Assembly (NCBI RefSeq): GCF_030704535.1
Contig: NC_081817.1
Coordinates: 2,433,001 to 2,497,000, forward strand
Source: Vitis vinifera
Taxonomy: Eukaryota; Streptophyta; Magnoliopsida; Vitales; Vitaceae
Direction of reading: 5' to 3'
DNA: 64,000 nucleotides
Shown here: piece by piece, positions 34,593 through 47,185 of the stretch
Layout: each line of letters opens with the position of its first letter
Position numbering within the stretch: position 1 is the stretch's first letter
Translations under genes and position numbers: made by a program
Notes under the pieces: model-generated
The model's input: only the letters and a program-made list of their open reading frames with translations
Told to the model about the DNA's origin: nothing
The model's database searches: none

Positions 34593-37153
34593 ATGACCCA
34601 CCTCACTCTCCCTCTCCTCATCTCCCTCCTCTCCCTCTCTGTTCTCATCTTCCTCCTCTTCTTACTCCCTCCGCCACCGCCCCCCACCACCACCCTAACC
34701 CTCCACCGCCACTTCCCTTCCAACCCCCTCCCACCTCCCCCCAAGCTCGCCTACTTCATCTCCGGTACACACGGCGACTCCCCCCGCCTCCTCCGGCTGC
34801 TCCGGGCCCTCTACCACCCCAACAACCAGTACCTCCTCCACCTCGACCGCCGCGCAACCCCGCAAGAGAGGGTGGAGCTTTCCGCCTCTGTTGGGTCTGT
34901 TGCAGTCTTCGCCGCTGCAGAGAATGTTAATGTTGTTGGGAGCGCTGATGCGGTGAATCTCGACGGCTCCACGCCCATTGCTTCGCTGCTTCGCGGTGCC
35001 GCCATTTTTCTGAGATATTGCAGCGATTGGGATTGGTTTGTCAATCTTGAGGCTTCTGATTACCCCCTCATTTCTCAGGATGGTGGGTTCCAACTTCTCA
35101 AGTATTTACTTTGAATAATTTCAAATAATCAAATATTACAATTCTTCCCCCTTTTTGTTTGTGGGTTCTCCACTTCGTCACAGATTTGCTGCATATTCTA
35201 TCTTTTGTGCCAAGGGACTTCAACTTCATCGAGCATACCAGTAATATTGGTTGGAATGAGTAAGCATCACATATTTTGAGCTCTTTTGCAGTGTTCCATA
35301 TTGGATCAAGTGCAAATTTCTGATTGTAAGCTTGAATTCTGTTTCCAGGTATCAAAGAATTATCCAAATTGTTGTTGATCCTGGCCTTTATCTTGCATCA
35401 AAAAGGGGAATTTTTCTGGGTACCAAAAGGCGGGTGCTGCCAAGACAATTCCGGTTTTTTACTGGTAAAGATCTTCCACACATAACCTTGCAGTGTTCTG
35501 GATCTAATATGGAGTCAAATCTGTGTTATTACATGTGGAAACCTACTTATCAATTGTAGGGTCATGGGTGGTATTGGTATTGATAAAGGCCGTCTCAAAC
35601 TCTCTGAATTTGATTTGAAATTTCTCTATGGATGAAAATTTATTGGAGCATGAGAAGGTTTTTGAGGTTCTTGTTATTTAAGAAACTGTTACAAGTTTTA
35701 TTGTTCTTACTGTTTGTTTCGTGGAAATATGGAATTTAGAAGTTTTCATGTGATCTGATTCTCCTAGTTGTGGAAAGGTTTATGTTACATTACTATGAAG
35801 TACTTTTTTTATCTCTTAAAGATTCTGACTCGGTTCACTAGCTTATTTTCTGGGTTCTGATGGATCTATTGATGGTGGGTATCGATCAAGTTGAAGAATG
35901 GAACTGTGCAGAGTCATGTGCTCCAGAAAGGCCATTGAAATTAATATTAAATCTTTGTCTTAAACTGCAAGTTAGGCTCATGCCTAATGGTTGACCCAAA
36001 AAAAGGTAGGTAAGTCAAATTTTTATTCTTATTGAGACAATTTACATGTGAAATGAAGTACAGAAGATGGAATCATATTGCAGGGGCTGGATGCAGCTAT
36101 GGGATGTGTTGGGTTCCTCTGAAATATTGATCGGGGCTTCAGCTCTGATAGGGTTGAAGATTTAGGGAACCAAAACATCTCAAATGACAACACTTCACTT
36201 GGGGGAACCTGTAAAAAAAGTTCCTAACATTACATATATGCAGGCTTCTCTTAACATGTGGATGCGCTTTTAAGCTGTGAGGACCCTTGGACTCATAAGT
36301 GGACAATATCTACATGAGAGATGGCAGGTCATTACGGAATCTAGTGAACAATGGGGGAAGTAGACTTCTAAGTTGGGGGATCTGCAGATTTTAGTTGCAT
36401 GGTTGCTAGAACTAAATCTTGTACAGACTACTTTAGGGATAGAAAACAACAATATACTTGATGGATCATTGATTTTGCTATGGTTTTCAGCTATGAAAAG
36501 AAAACACATATCTGTTTTCTTCTTCTTTGTTTATGTTTCATTGGTAAGGCATTGCTGGGTTGATGTATTAGGCATAAAATTTTATGAATCCATTGATTCA
36601 GTCTGCTAATTTATCATTTTTGAATGTTGTTATAGGTTCTCCACAAGTAATTCTGAGTCGCAAGCTGGTCGAGTTCTCCATCCTGGGATGGGACAACTTC
36701 CCGAGAACCCTCCTCTTGTTCTTCGCAAACATTAAATCCTCTCACAGAGGCTACTTCCAAACCCTTGCCTGTAATGCCAGGGAGTTCTCTAACACAGTCA
36801 TGAACTCCAACTTAAGGTACATGGCATGGGACAACCCTCCTGGAAAAGAGCCAAGAAATCCAAGGGTGTCTGATGTGAAGAAGATGCTGGGAAGTGGAGC
36901 TGCTTTTGCCGGAAACTTTGCCCCAAATGATCATGAGGTCCTGGATTTGATCGACTCTGTGGTGCTTCACCGGAGGAAGGGCATGATCTCACCAGGGGGT
37001 TGGTGTGTGGGGAGGAGAGACAGAGGCAGAGACCCTTGCCAGCACTGGGGTGACACCAACATTCTCAGACCAGGACATGCTGCCGAGAGATTTGAGAAGC
37101 TTTTATTGAGAGTTATGGCAAACTCAACTCTCAGATCAAATCAATGCAGATGA
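34593..37153 (+). CDS. GT14 (Branch-domain) glycosyltransferase, glucuronosyltransferase-like
   Basis: Four exons, 34593-35082, 35184-35259, 35349-35464 and 36636-37153, sum to 1200 nt with matching phases, giving 399 aa. The N-terminus is a short cytoplasmic tail and a hydrophobic anchor at about residues 5-25, then a proline-rich stem, as in type II Golgi enzymes. The Branch domain starts near residue 50 (KLAYFISGTHGD). Conserved stretches are WDWFVNLEASDYPLISQD, FNFIEHTSNIGW, VDPGLY, GWDNFPRTLL and a terminal DPCQHWGDTNILRPGHA. Plant GT14 members such as GlcAT14A add glucuronic acid to arabinogalactan proteins. The exact acceptor here is an inference. Intron 3 (1171 bp) contains no recognisable gene. 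An out-of-frame upstream ATG lies at 34415. Confidence 0.9.
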
Positions 37154-37900
37154 TTTTTGGGGATGATGATGAATAGCTGCAGGATTAAATTTGTAAACCA
37201 TGTTGTCTATCTCATATTTAGATCCACTTCTCCGCAAGCCTGCAATTCCTTGTGGCAGCCATGAGAGGACCTCATCTCCATTCTCAGTAAGCACCTAAAA
37301 AATGCCACTTCAACCATGTATCATAACTCATCATTATGAGTACATTATTATGTTGACTCGCACTCTTCCACATCCCTTTCCCTTCTCTTTTATTTTATTT
37401 TATTTTATTTTTTTTGGTATATATAAATGACAACTAATTTTCTGATTGAACTGCAAGGTTTTGACAAAAAGATAATATCATTCCCTTTCTCTCTTTACAA
37501 TTTAATATTATGATCGAAAATCTTCAAATTTGAATTTTTTTTTTTTAAATTACAAGTGTTTATCTCTTTTCGTTTTTTATTTTTAAAAAAGTATTTGTCC
37601 AACACCCTTGTTTTTATAAAATACTAAAACCCTATTTTTTGTTCTTTAATTAAAAACAGTTTTTAAAAACAAGTTTTAGAAAACATGTCAAGTCACTATA
37701 TTTTAATAAAAATGGGTTTTAATTTTCATAATAATGAATTATTATATATTATTGATTTTAATAAATAATTCAGACTCAATAATAAACGAGGGATGAGACG
37801 AGTTCATGGACTTGTGTTTCAACATGCCTCAAAATAACCACCCATTTTTTCTGAAGAAAGGATGTTAACAGTCATGATGTGTCAAATTCTAATTGGTTGG
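37154..37900. other. Intergenic DNA downstream of the GT14 gene
   Basis: This stretch holds the GT14 3' UTR and AT-rich spacer, with a TTTTA run at 37391-37412. No coding region or RNA gene was recognised. Confidence 0.6.
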
Positions 37901-37903
37901 AGT

Positions 37904-38060
37904 TTGGGCCACTAGAAGTTACCCTTGATTCATTGGGTTTGATCAGGCCGTGGGCCTCAATGTTGGACTATGGACCATTCTATGTTCTCAGCTCGGCCCA
38001 TTTCAGCAAATCCGCAGCCCAATAAGGCTATTTTGGTAATTAAGCCTCTCTATATAAACC
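37904..38060 (+). promoter_or_regulatory. RPL23A promoter: four site II elements and TATA box
   Basis: TGGGCC occurs at 37905-37910 and 37951-37956. Its reverse-complement forms are GGCCCA at 37995-38000 and AGCCCA at 38016-38021. A TATATAAA box is at 38051-38058. Clustered site II (TGGGCC/T) elements are known from plant ribosomal-protein and other growth-linked promoters. A telo-box-like AACCCTAC follows at 38083-38090, within the probable leader. Confidence 0.75.
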
Positions 38061-38698
38061 GCGTTTATCTCCTTCATCCAAGAACCCTACTCTGCAGCCG
38101 CATCAACCCTTCCTCTCTCCCAGGTACGTTTCCGTCTTTTCCTCTCCTGTTTGGTTGCCGAGAAAGTGAAGACAAACGGAAGAAACTGAAAATCTAAATC
38201 TTGTAATTTCTGCTGTTTGAAACCAGAGAAACCAAAATTTCCACTCGACTTAATCCTAACCAATAACTTGGTTCAGCTCAAGTTCGTGTTTCCACTTGTT
38301 CTCATTTTCCAAAGAAGCAAAAACCTAGGATTCAAAATTTTCTTTTCTTTTTTTTCCTTTCCTCACCAACAGATGAAGAACGCTCCTAATTCTTATTATT
38401 TTTACAAATTTCATTTCAAAAACGTCTCTATAGATCTTAATCTAGGTTTAAATGTTCTAAATGTTGTATAGATCTGGCTATTATAGTGGTGTTTTCTTTC
38501 TGATATATTATCCAGACACTTGAGTTTCCAAAGCTTTTCGTTTCAAGTACGAAGACTTGGCAGTTTTACGGTTCTTTAGCTGTCTATGCGCTTTCTTTTT
38601 TTTGTTTAATATAACAATGCTTACTTGAATTTTTTTCATTTTTGTACTACTTTTTTCCAGGTTTGGAAGTGCTTTAAGCAGAGTTTTTGCATCCTGCA
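38061..38698 (+). other. RPL23A 5' UTR with leader intron
   Basis: The probable transcription start lies about 25-30 bp after the TATA box. The leader exon ends at 38123 (CCCAG|GTACGT) and resumes at 38661 after TTTTTTCCAG. This leaves a 537-bp leader intron and a 38-nt second leader segment before the ATG. Leader introns are common in plant ribosomal-protein genes. Confidence 0.7.
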
Positions 38699-40289
38699 AT
38701 GGCTCCTGCTAAAGGTATATTGTTTTATTTTTCTTTTTTTTTTTCGGTAATTGTCGTGTGACGTGCTTACTTGAGATGTAAGTCTTGTGTTTTTCATTTG
38801 TGTTATTTTTAATTTTTACTTTTATTTTGCTTTGTTCCTTTATGCATTTTCAAATCTAGGTATAACTCCATTATGTCCATGTTTAATCTATTTCAATTTT
38901 GTATGTCTATGCTGACTTTAGGAAGGATTCCAATGATTTTGTTTCTATGGATATATGAATATTGGTGTTTTCAATGTTAGAATTGTTGTGAAGGACATGA
39001 ATTTGGATTTGAGCCTTAAAATGCAAATGCTTTGTCTGAGTAAGAATTTTTGAAGATCTGAGTTTTAGATGAAATTCATAGGTAGATGTTAAATTCCCAA
39101 ATCTGTAAAATTTGAATCAATAATTAGGAGATTTTATTTTAGAAACCCATAACATCAGGGATTTAGTGCCCTGGACTCTCAGTATTGTGTATTTCTTTTA
39201 ATTGATGGCTTGAATGAATTAATTTGTTGTATTATTAGACGTTAGTTAGCAAAATGATATACTGAAAAGATTTAGACTGTGCCTGTCTGGTCATGTTCCT
39301 ACTTTCTTGGTACCCTTTTTGTGGTTTTTTTTTTATTATTAGTAAGTGTAAATGAATTAAAGAGAAGAAAGAGTATACATGATGTCTACAAAGCAACCAA
39401 AAGACACCTTCTTTCATAGTACCTATCATCTAATAGCCCATTTATTGTTTTCCAAGTAGACCCGTTCCTTAACAGCCAATTTTTTCATTGATGCTTTGAA
39501 AGAGTCAGAACCTGTGATGTTTTATTGTTTTGATACCCATCTTTTCTAATAGCAGAAACAGTATTTGTGCCTTTTATCTTCCTTGCACTCTAGATTAAAC
39601 TTGTTTTCCTTTGCAGTTGATCCTACAAAAAAGGCAGATCCTAAGACTCATGCTGCTAAGACTGCCAAGGCTCTGAAATCAGGTACAGCCACTTTTAAGA
39701 AGAAAGCTAAGAAGATCCGCACATCAGTCACATTTCATCGGCCAAGGACATTGAAGAAGGACAGGAACCCTAAGTACCCACGCATTAGTGCTCCTTCAAG
39801 AAATAAGCTAGACCAGTATCAGGTTCTCAAGTATCCACTGACTACTGAATCTGCAATGAAGAAGATTGAGGACAACAACACCCTGGTTTTCATTGTTGAC
39901 ATCCGTGCTGACAAGAAAAAGATCAAAGATGCAGTGAAGAAGATGTACGAAATTCAGACCAAGAAAGTTAACACTTTGATCAGGTAATTTCCATTAATTC
40001 ACTCACTTAACAACATGCATTGTTTTTGGGTAGGGAAAGGAAAATTCTTCTTTACACCAAGGCTAGATGATTAAAAGAAATAAAGATGCATTCATTAGGT
40101 TTTGCAGAATGGTGTGATATATGGGCATCATACCAAGTGGATTAGCGATGTGGCATAGTGGTTGTCAAATTGATATGAACTAACCTTCTATCTTTGTGTT
40201 GCAGGCCTGATGGAACCAAGAAGGCTTATGTTAGGTTGACACCGGACTATGATGCCTTGGATGTGGCAAACAAGATCGGGATCATCTAA
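38699..40289 (+). CDS. RPL23A: 60S ribosomal protein uL23 (RPL23A)
   Basis: Coding exons 38699-38714, 39617-39983 and 40205-40289 total 468 nt, giving 155 aa (the plant family is about 154 aa). The basic N-terminal extension ([19 protein letters not shown]) precedes the uL23 core [20 protein letters not shown], then [20 protein letters not shown] and [20 protein letters not shown], ending ANKIGII. The protein binds 26S rRNA near the exit tunnel of the large subunit. The first intron follows MAPAK after only 16 coding nt. The promoter and leader are typical of ribosomal-protein genes. All splice sites are GT-AG and phases agree. Confidence 0.97.
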
Positions 40290-41055
40290 ATCTATATTGC
40301 CTTTTTGTCTCAAGTGAAAGTTTTATGATTTATCAGTACTATTGACAGTTTTGTTAGGAATGTTTTGCTGAGATTTGGCTGCAATTTCATTTTGTTAGTT
40401 TTGGATATGTATGGAGAACTTCAGTTTCTGTTTCAACTTTGGCAATGGAATGCAAATTCTGAGGATTTACATTCTTGAAATACTTGATGAATGGATATTC
40501 TGTGTTATCGATTCATGAAATCTCTCTGTTCATTGGAATGTTGCCCGTGATTTAGCTTATGCACACGTTCAGGGCTGCCAAGGTTTTATTCCGCATTTGG
40601 GATTTTTCCTTCCATCCCTTTTCTTGTCGGGGTTTGAATAGCAATAATTTGACTGACTTGATCATCTATAATCCACAGATATATTTTCTAAATGACAGCC
40701 AAATAATACCCAACATGATTTGGTTTTGATAACGTAATAGACTAATGAAAGGATAAATAATCTCTGCTTGCTCGTTTTAATACAAATTTGCATGTTCATT
40801 GTATTGAGTGGAATGGTGAACTTAAAAATTTTGTAAAGAAGAGCTGTGTAAGTGAAAAAATGGAACGGAAAAATAACATTTAGATTCCGTAGACAAAAAT
40901 GATTTATCTACATAGGTTTGAGTACATAGGCATTGCCTTTGAAGCATCTGTGGAACAATAACGGGTAACCAGAACTGAGCCTCATACAACTTGGGAAGAA
41001 AAAGCACAATGGTGATTGCAATTTCTCATGTGACATAGGAAACTAAACTATTACA
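40290..41055. other. Convergent 3' intergenic region between RPL23A and PPL1
   Basis: It holds the 3' ends of two genes facing each other. A poly(A)-signal-like AATGGA and AT-rich stretches are present on both strands. No further gene is seen. Confidence 0.6.
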
Positions 41056-44000
41056 TCAAACATTGAAAATCTGGAAGGAATCGATCACAGTGTGCAATTT
41101 GTCTTTCATCTTCTCCCACCTCCTCTCGTTGGCCCCAGTTGTCACAGTGTAGAATTTACCTGCCATGAAAAAATCGCAGTACCCATGAAAAGAATAGTTT
41201 TATAACAGAGAGATGTCCGGACATAATACCAATTTGCTTCACAAAATTAAACGAAGACCAAAGAAACTGGTAACTGAACGAATTTGTAAATGCTCTTAGC
41301 AAAACGCATTAACCAGTTGAGGATTTAGGTGGTCTTTCTATTTGAAAATCCTGAATTCCAGAATTTTGATTAAAGTTACAGATGAAAACATACCATTGCC
41401 AATAGTGATTGCACTGAGAGCATGGCGAGTGAAGTTTGCAGCCTGAACAGTGAACTCAAATGTATAGTAAGCCTTGCCATCAACATCATGCTGTACCATA
41501 AACAGAAGATCCCCTGTCAATTAGCAGTGCCGTATTCCCAAAATGGCCATTGATTTCACATACAAGATGAAAAAATGGATAATTCACGGCATAACAAGGT
41601 CAAACAAAGATTAAAAACAAAAGATCATAGACTTTTGTTTTACTAAGCTTTTTAAGAAAGGGAATAAAAGGTATAAGAATCAGAATAAAAAATTCTATTA
41701 AATAATTTATAAAACTATTAAGAAACGGAATGAGAATGAAACCGGTTCATTTCTAGTATTTGTTAATGAAATAGAATGAAATGTAGAATATATGATTGTC
41801 AACCTTATCAGGGTATAAGGTTATGAACATATAATTGTATTCACCTAACAGTACACAAACAAAACTGTACCCTTCATCAATCAAAATTTTTAAAAAAAAA
41901 AACCCTAAGGAATTGAATTTAAGGAGAGACATAAAACTTGAAGACACAACTAAGCCTGATCCCCAAAGAGGATGCTAATACTGTCCTGGGATTGTGCAAT
42001 AACAAATAGGAAAGTGATACCAACATATGATAAATTAATATTGAAAAGGTGATGAAGCTGAAATTTCCAATGTACACATTTCAAGGAATATTACAGTATT
42101 GAGTTATCCCAAGTATTTGAGATGGCAAGACAAATCCTGCTCAACATTAATAAATGCAGAAAGCCACAATATGTATTAAATTGATTCAACAATAAGAGAT
42201 GGGAATAGATCTGACCTCTACTGCCTCAACTAGTTTTGTCTTTTGGGAAGGAGGGGCCAAAACCTTTTTTATTAGAGCTTCAGCAACCTGAGACCATTTG
42301 AACTATAAGTTACAGCATCCACATCAACTATTGTACGCAAATATTTTGGGATAAAAAAGAAGGAAGTGGAAAACAATACCCACTACTGTTATATATTAAA
42401 AATGCTAATGGGTATAAAAGGCACACCTCTTGTGGAGACCCAAGTTCTCGAATGTCCTGTTTGACAGTGGGGATCATATTTACACTGACACTTTCTAATG
42501 GCTCAATTACATCTTTGAATACCTTGTCTTGCCCGTCAATGACTACTTCCTGCACACTCCCCAGAAAAAAAAAATGATAATTAAGAACCGATTTTATTTT
42601 TTGTAACTGGATATCCAGTGACAAATCAACTGAGAGAGGATAAAACATAGGTCACAGATGTTGGACATATAAGAAAGAAGATAACAATACAGCAATGCAC
42701 ACCTGCCACCCAAATGGATAAAGAAATGAGTATCCATCCTTCTTGTCCATGACGGCGAGAAATCCCTTTTTAGTTTCTGCAGCAACTGAGCCATACCAAG
42801 TGTGTACTCTTAGGATATCAGCCATCATTATGGAAGGAACCAACGCACTGCACAATCAGCAGGCGTGCTTTCAATTCTACTAGAAGATAGGATACCCATT
42901 TCAACTGAAAGAATAATATTGACATTCTCTTTGTGGGGGAAATCGGCAATGCTTACATGATATTGAGGTCTGGTTAACAAGAGAAACCCAAGAGCCAATT
43001 GCCCCAACAGCAAGCACTTGGCGTCTTCCAGGTCCATCTGTCAAAGGTAAGATTTTAAAATAAAACAGATAAGTGCCCAGTGCCTGCATTTTGTATGAAT
43101 TATAATTTAGAGCTGCGGGAAAGTCACATTAGACAATATATGACAACAATGAGCACATATGGATCACGAAACATAACATTATCTTATTGATAGTTTCAAT
43201 ATGAAAACATGGGAATGAATATCGAAAGCCTTTCAAGTATGCAGACACTTTACATTCATGCAACTCTATGGTAAGAGAAGGTGAAAACTTCCTAACCAAT
43301 TAATAATTATTCTTTTCTCCGATGGCATGTCAACTGCTGCCAAATAAAAGAACACTCCAAGATTTTAATATCCTGATCTCTGTGGAGCTAATCCATTTTA
43401 CGAGATGAATTCTATATTAGACAAGATTCTGTAGTATGTTCTGTTTAACTGAAATGGATATCAGTGCGCATGATCAGCCAATCAGCATTCATACATCTGA
43501 CCATTGACTCACTGGATGGGAGAATGAGTTTCCTCATATTCATGTTCTATATTCATGATTATTGAACTGTTCTAGCATGGTTGAAAACCCATGCACGACT
43601 TTCTTTAGTTCATAAGTAGGTATCATTGCCCCAACTTATTTCCAAGCATAAAACATTGGATCTCACCCAGCTGTCAAGTCCTACCAAATTCAATATCATT
43701 ACTAAAATGGCGTTGCCCTCTTCATTCGGGAATTTAACGTACAATAATCTGTACTCAACCATCAGATGTCAATTTCTCAAAACTCACCCCAACTAGATAT
43801 AATTCAGTGACATTTCTATTTTCTCCATCTACTCCAGAAAACCATATTAAAAAGGAGAATTTTCTCTTAAATTTTGTTTTTCTTTTTAAAAAATTAAAAA
43901 ATTCAAACCCCCTGAAATTTTCCACTTCTCCAGTTCCAAACATCAATTTTTAAAAAAATTTCTATTATTTTTTTCCTCCATTTTCCCGACAACCAAACCA

Positions 44001-44393
44001 GCGAGTAATGCTGTTAACTAATATATTCCCAACCTCCACGCAATTACAATGCAGACCAAGTACCTCCCAATTCAAAATTCACATTCACAACGAATCACAA
44101 CATTCACATCGCAGTCTTAAATGCAGAATGGAGCATTAAAGAATGAAATCAGACCTTCACGATTAGTAGTTGAAACCTGCTCCGCCCTCACAAGAAGTGA
44201 AACACCTCTTCTACAGCATCGAAACTGACCGTGCTTCTGTAACCCTAGCTGCGGACACGAAATTCACTTTCACATTATCATATAGCGAAACAATGCGGAA
44301 ATGATTCAATGGATTGTTGGGAGTATGGACCTGAGAAAACGAATTTGGAAAGAGCGTTCGATGAATTGCAGGAGAGTTTTGCAGAGAGGCCAT
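41056..44393 (-). CDS. PPL1: PsbP-like protein 1, chloroplast thylakoid lumen
   Basis: Eight exons on the - strand: 44331-44393, 44155-44248, 42957-43037, 42703-42785, 42427-42549, 42216-42287, 41394-41490 and 41056-41159. They sum to 717 nt in consistent phases, giving 238 aa. The protein starts MASLQNSPAIHRTLF, a chloroplast transit peptide. A twin arginine at 57-58 is followed by a hydrophobic stretch (VLAVGAIGSWVSLV) and ISFAAE, as expected for Tat import into the thylakoid lumen. The PsbP domain runs from about residue 86, with DKKDGYSFLYPFGWQ, VIEPLESVSVNMIPT, DVDGKAYYTFEFTVQAANF and TTGANERRWEKMKDKLHTV. In Arabidopsis PPL1 supports repair of photodamaged photosystem II. The second intron (43038-44154) is the longest and has no gene. 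Confidence 0.93.
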
Positions 44394-45071
44394 TGATGGG
44401 CTCCCTGTATTTTCGATGTGGGTTGGGAGAGTGAAAGAGAGGAGCGATGGTGGTGGAAACCTTATCTGCCGTAGCTTATCCACACACGCCTCTTGTGTGA
44501 TCCTTTGGAGCCAAAGGCGGGACCTTCACCTTGATGGTTGATACTCGACCCTTTAAAAAATAAAATAAAATAAAATTTAAAATATGTATTTTCGATAACG
44601 TGGCACAGTATAAATGGATAAGGGCCGGGGATGGATTTTGAACAAAATACACCTATTTTAAAAAATATTTGGGAATTACCCATAAAAAAAAGTTATTTTT
44701 AAAATATTATTTAAGTTAAATTTTACAAACACGATTTTAATGCTTAAATTGAATATTGATGTTAAAAATAGTATTAAAATTATCATATTTTAATAAATAA
44801 TTATATTTTTATTAGAAGTTTGACAAACAAAATTAACAAATGGTAATAAATAAATTGTTGAATCTTAATCCTCAAACTCGCTATCATTATTTAGTTTTAA
44901 ATTAAAATTATAAACTCATGCGATGGTCTTGAAGGACAAGATATTTTGTATATCACCTATTGCCACTTTTTATTTAGTAATATAATAAAAGTCCATAAAA
45001 GATAGTGACCCAAATAGATATGTTTACTTCATCAGTATTATCGAAACACGAGTGATATATAAAAAAATAGG

Positions 45072-45073
<2 letters not shown>

Positions 45074-45102
<29 letters not shown>
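45074..45102. repeat. (AT)n microsatellite
   Basis: An uninterrupted AT dinucleotide run of about 14 repeats in intergenic DNA. Confidence 0.9.
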
Positions 45103-45108
<6 letters not shown>

Positions 45109-46354
45109 AGATAACGATTAGAAACATTTATTAGAAAATTGGTGGACAACTTTTCATCAATCACTCTTTTCATCAAATATTTTTTGTCATAATATAATAT
45201 GCAGTAAATATGATTTTACTATAACTTTATAATAACGACATATATAAAATTTTACTTTCAAATTAAATAATTTGTAATCATTACATAATAAAAAATTTGA
45301 AGAGAAACAAATATTTATGCATTATTTAACCACTCCTAACCAATCTAATCCCACCCCATTTAAATATTCACAACATCATCAACAGAAACTTGTCATTTAT
45401 TTTTTATTTTTTTTTATCCAATTGCATTTTTTTGTTAAAACATCACGTCTAACTTGGTCATCTAAAGAGTGATGACTTAGTCGACTTTTTTCACTCTTCT
45501 ACTACGACATATTGATGTATCTTTTAGTGTGTATTTCACTCATTTAATGACAACTGAGGATATTTTTTTTGTTAGATTAAAACAACTTGAAATTGAAAAT
45601 GATTCCACAATAAAAGTACCTCTTACTTTATAAAAGAAGAGTGGTGTAGTAATTAATATAACAACCATTTCATCCTAAATGATTAGCATTTTTGAAAAAA
45701 GGGGCAATAATGAACTGAGATAAACACCTGTTGAACCAGGTTTACAAAAAGGTAGAGTCTCCTCTCAAAAGCCCTATTAGTAAAATAAAAATATATTTAT
45801 CATGATTTCTAAAAAAATTAATTTAATTAATTTTTTTAAAATATTCCCATATGATAATAAATGAAAAAAATATATATAAAAAAGATTTTTATGATGACAT
45901 GGAGCTCAATGTGATGTCAATGTCCATGAAAGAAGAGGGTCTAGCTTTAGTGATCCAAATTCTAAGGTTGCGGATGAAACAGGTAAGCTGAACAACACTT
46001 GGAAGTGAAATCTAAACTAAACTAAAGTAGAAAATGACATTGAAAAGGAAAAGCAGAAAATGTATCCCATGGGTGGGAGACTATTTCTAAGTCCTTCCCC
46101 TCCCAAATCAACATCCTAGAATATACAAGAAATATACACTGACTTCCGAAAGTTCACCCAATGGAAAAAAGAATAAACAAAAAATGTCACCTGCGGCCTG
46201 CCCCCTAAAACAAGAAAGAGGTCTGTTTGGTTATGAAATGTTGATGAATAAGAACATTTTTTTTTTATTTTTTCAAACTCTTTAAGTATTGGGAGTGAGT
46301 TTCTAAGCTAATCATTGGAAAAATGAATTATTAGACAACAAATAACAAGAAGGA

Positions 46355-46368
46355 AAACGACGTCGTTT
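46355..46368. promoter_or_regulatory. Perfect 14-bp palindrome with GACGTC core (C-box candidate)
   Basis: AAACGACGTCGTTT is its own reverse complement and contains the GACGTC C-box that plant bZIP factors can bind. It lies about 0.8 kb upstream of the ABCB start and 2 kb from the PPL1 start. Function is an inference. Confidence 0.4.
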
Positions 46369-47185
46369 GGGAGTTGTTGTACTTGTACCTGCACATAGGC
46401 CTTGGCAACATCAATTGAATAAAGAAAAGCAGAAACACACAGAAAAGCAAATGGTAGAAAGAAATGAGGAAAACAGAGCAAATGGACTGGCAACTCAAAA
46501 GCTCTTCCACCATCATGTCTCCTACCACCACAGCTTCTCACCCTTTTTATTTTCCTCCACAATATAAAAAAGAAAAAAGAAACAATTAGTCTCACCTTGT
46601 GTCACATTCAACACCAAACACCTCGCACTCTCTGACCGACACCTGTGCACTTTGGAGGACTCTATCGTAACTTCTCCCTAACTTTACACATTTCTCCATG
46701 CAACGCCAAATTACCAAAAGGCCACCCATCGGGTGCACGCTCCAGCTAAGCAACTTTTTTTTTAATCACTTTCAAACGTCGAGGACTGTACACAATCCTC
46801 AAAACGTCGTCGTTGTCGCCGGCCACGCAACGTTAACCTTAACGTACGCGTGTGTGAGAGAGAGCGGGGTGAGTTAAGTCTTTCTCCTCTTCCGCCTTGT
46901 TTGACTGAGTCAGCGAGTCGCCCGGTCGCGAAGGCTCGTGTCGTTTCCAGATATTGGAACAGCGGAAACGCAGACAAAGCAAATCTCTCTTGCTGACCTG
47001 AACGATTTGGATTTTGCTCCTAATTTGGCGGCGGATCGGACCGAAACATGTATAGGCGATGGGTTTCTAGGGTCTTGGGAGTGTTGTGAGCATGGAATTT
47101 TGAAGTAGAAGAGAGAAAGAGGAAAAGGTTTGGGGAATTGGAGGTGGGGGTTTGGTAGTTAGGGTTTTGGGAGTGGGAGGTGAAG

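Larger units (their letters stand above)
44394..47185. other. Divergent intergenic region between PPL1 and the ABCB gene
   Basis: This is AT-rich to about 46600 and GC-richer towards the ABCB start, where its promoter and 5' UTR must lie. It contains an AT microsatellite (45074-45102) and a 14-bp palindrome (46355-46368). A 95-aa frame at 46308-46595 (-) has no recognisable family and is not called. Nothing else was recognised. Confidence 0.6.

Noticed and set aside
34415-34930. 171-aa proline-rich frame overlapping the GT14 start
   Set aside because: It is an out-of-frame reading of the GC-rich GT14 first exon and its leader. Its ATG may be an upstream ATG but no protein is supported.
44211-44483. 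Single-exon 90-aa reading of the PPL1 5' end
   Set aside because: The frame runs into a stop. Splicing at 44331 and 44248 gives the expected transit peptide and joins in phase to the rest of the gene.
46308-46595. 95-aa - strand frame with a hydrophobic stretch between PPL1 and ABCB
   Set aside because: No family pattern, low-complexity phenylalanine run and no splice or neighbour support.
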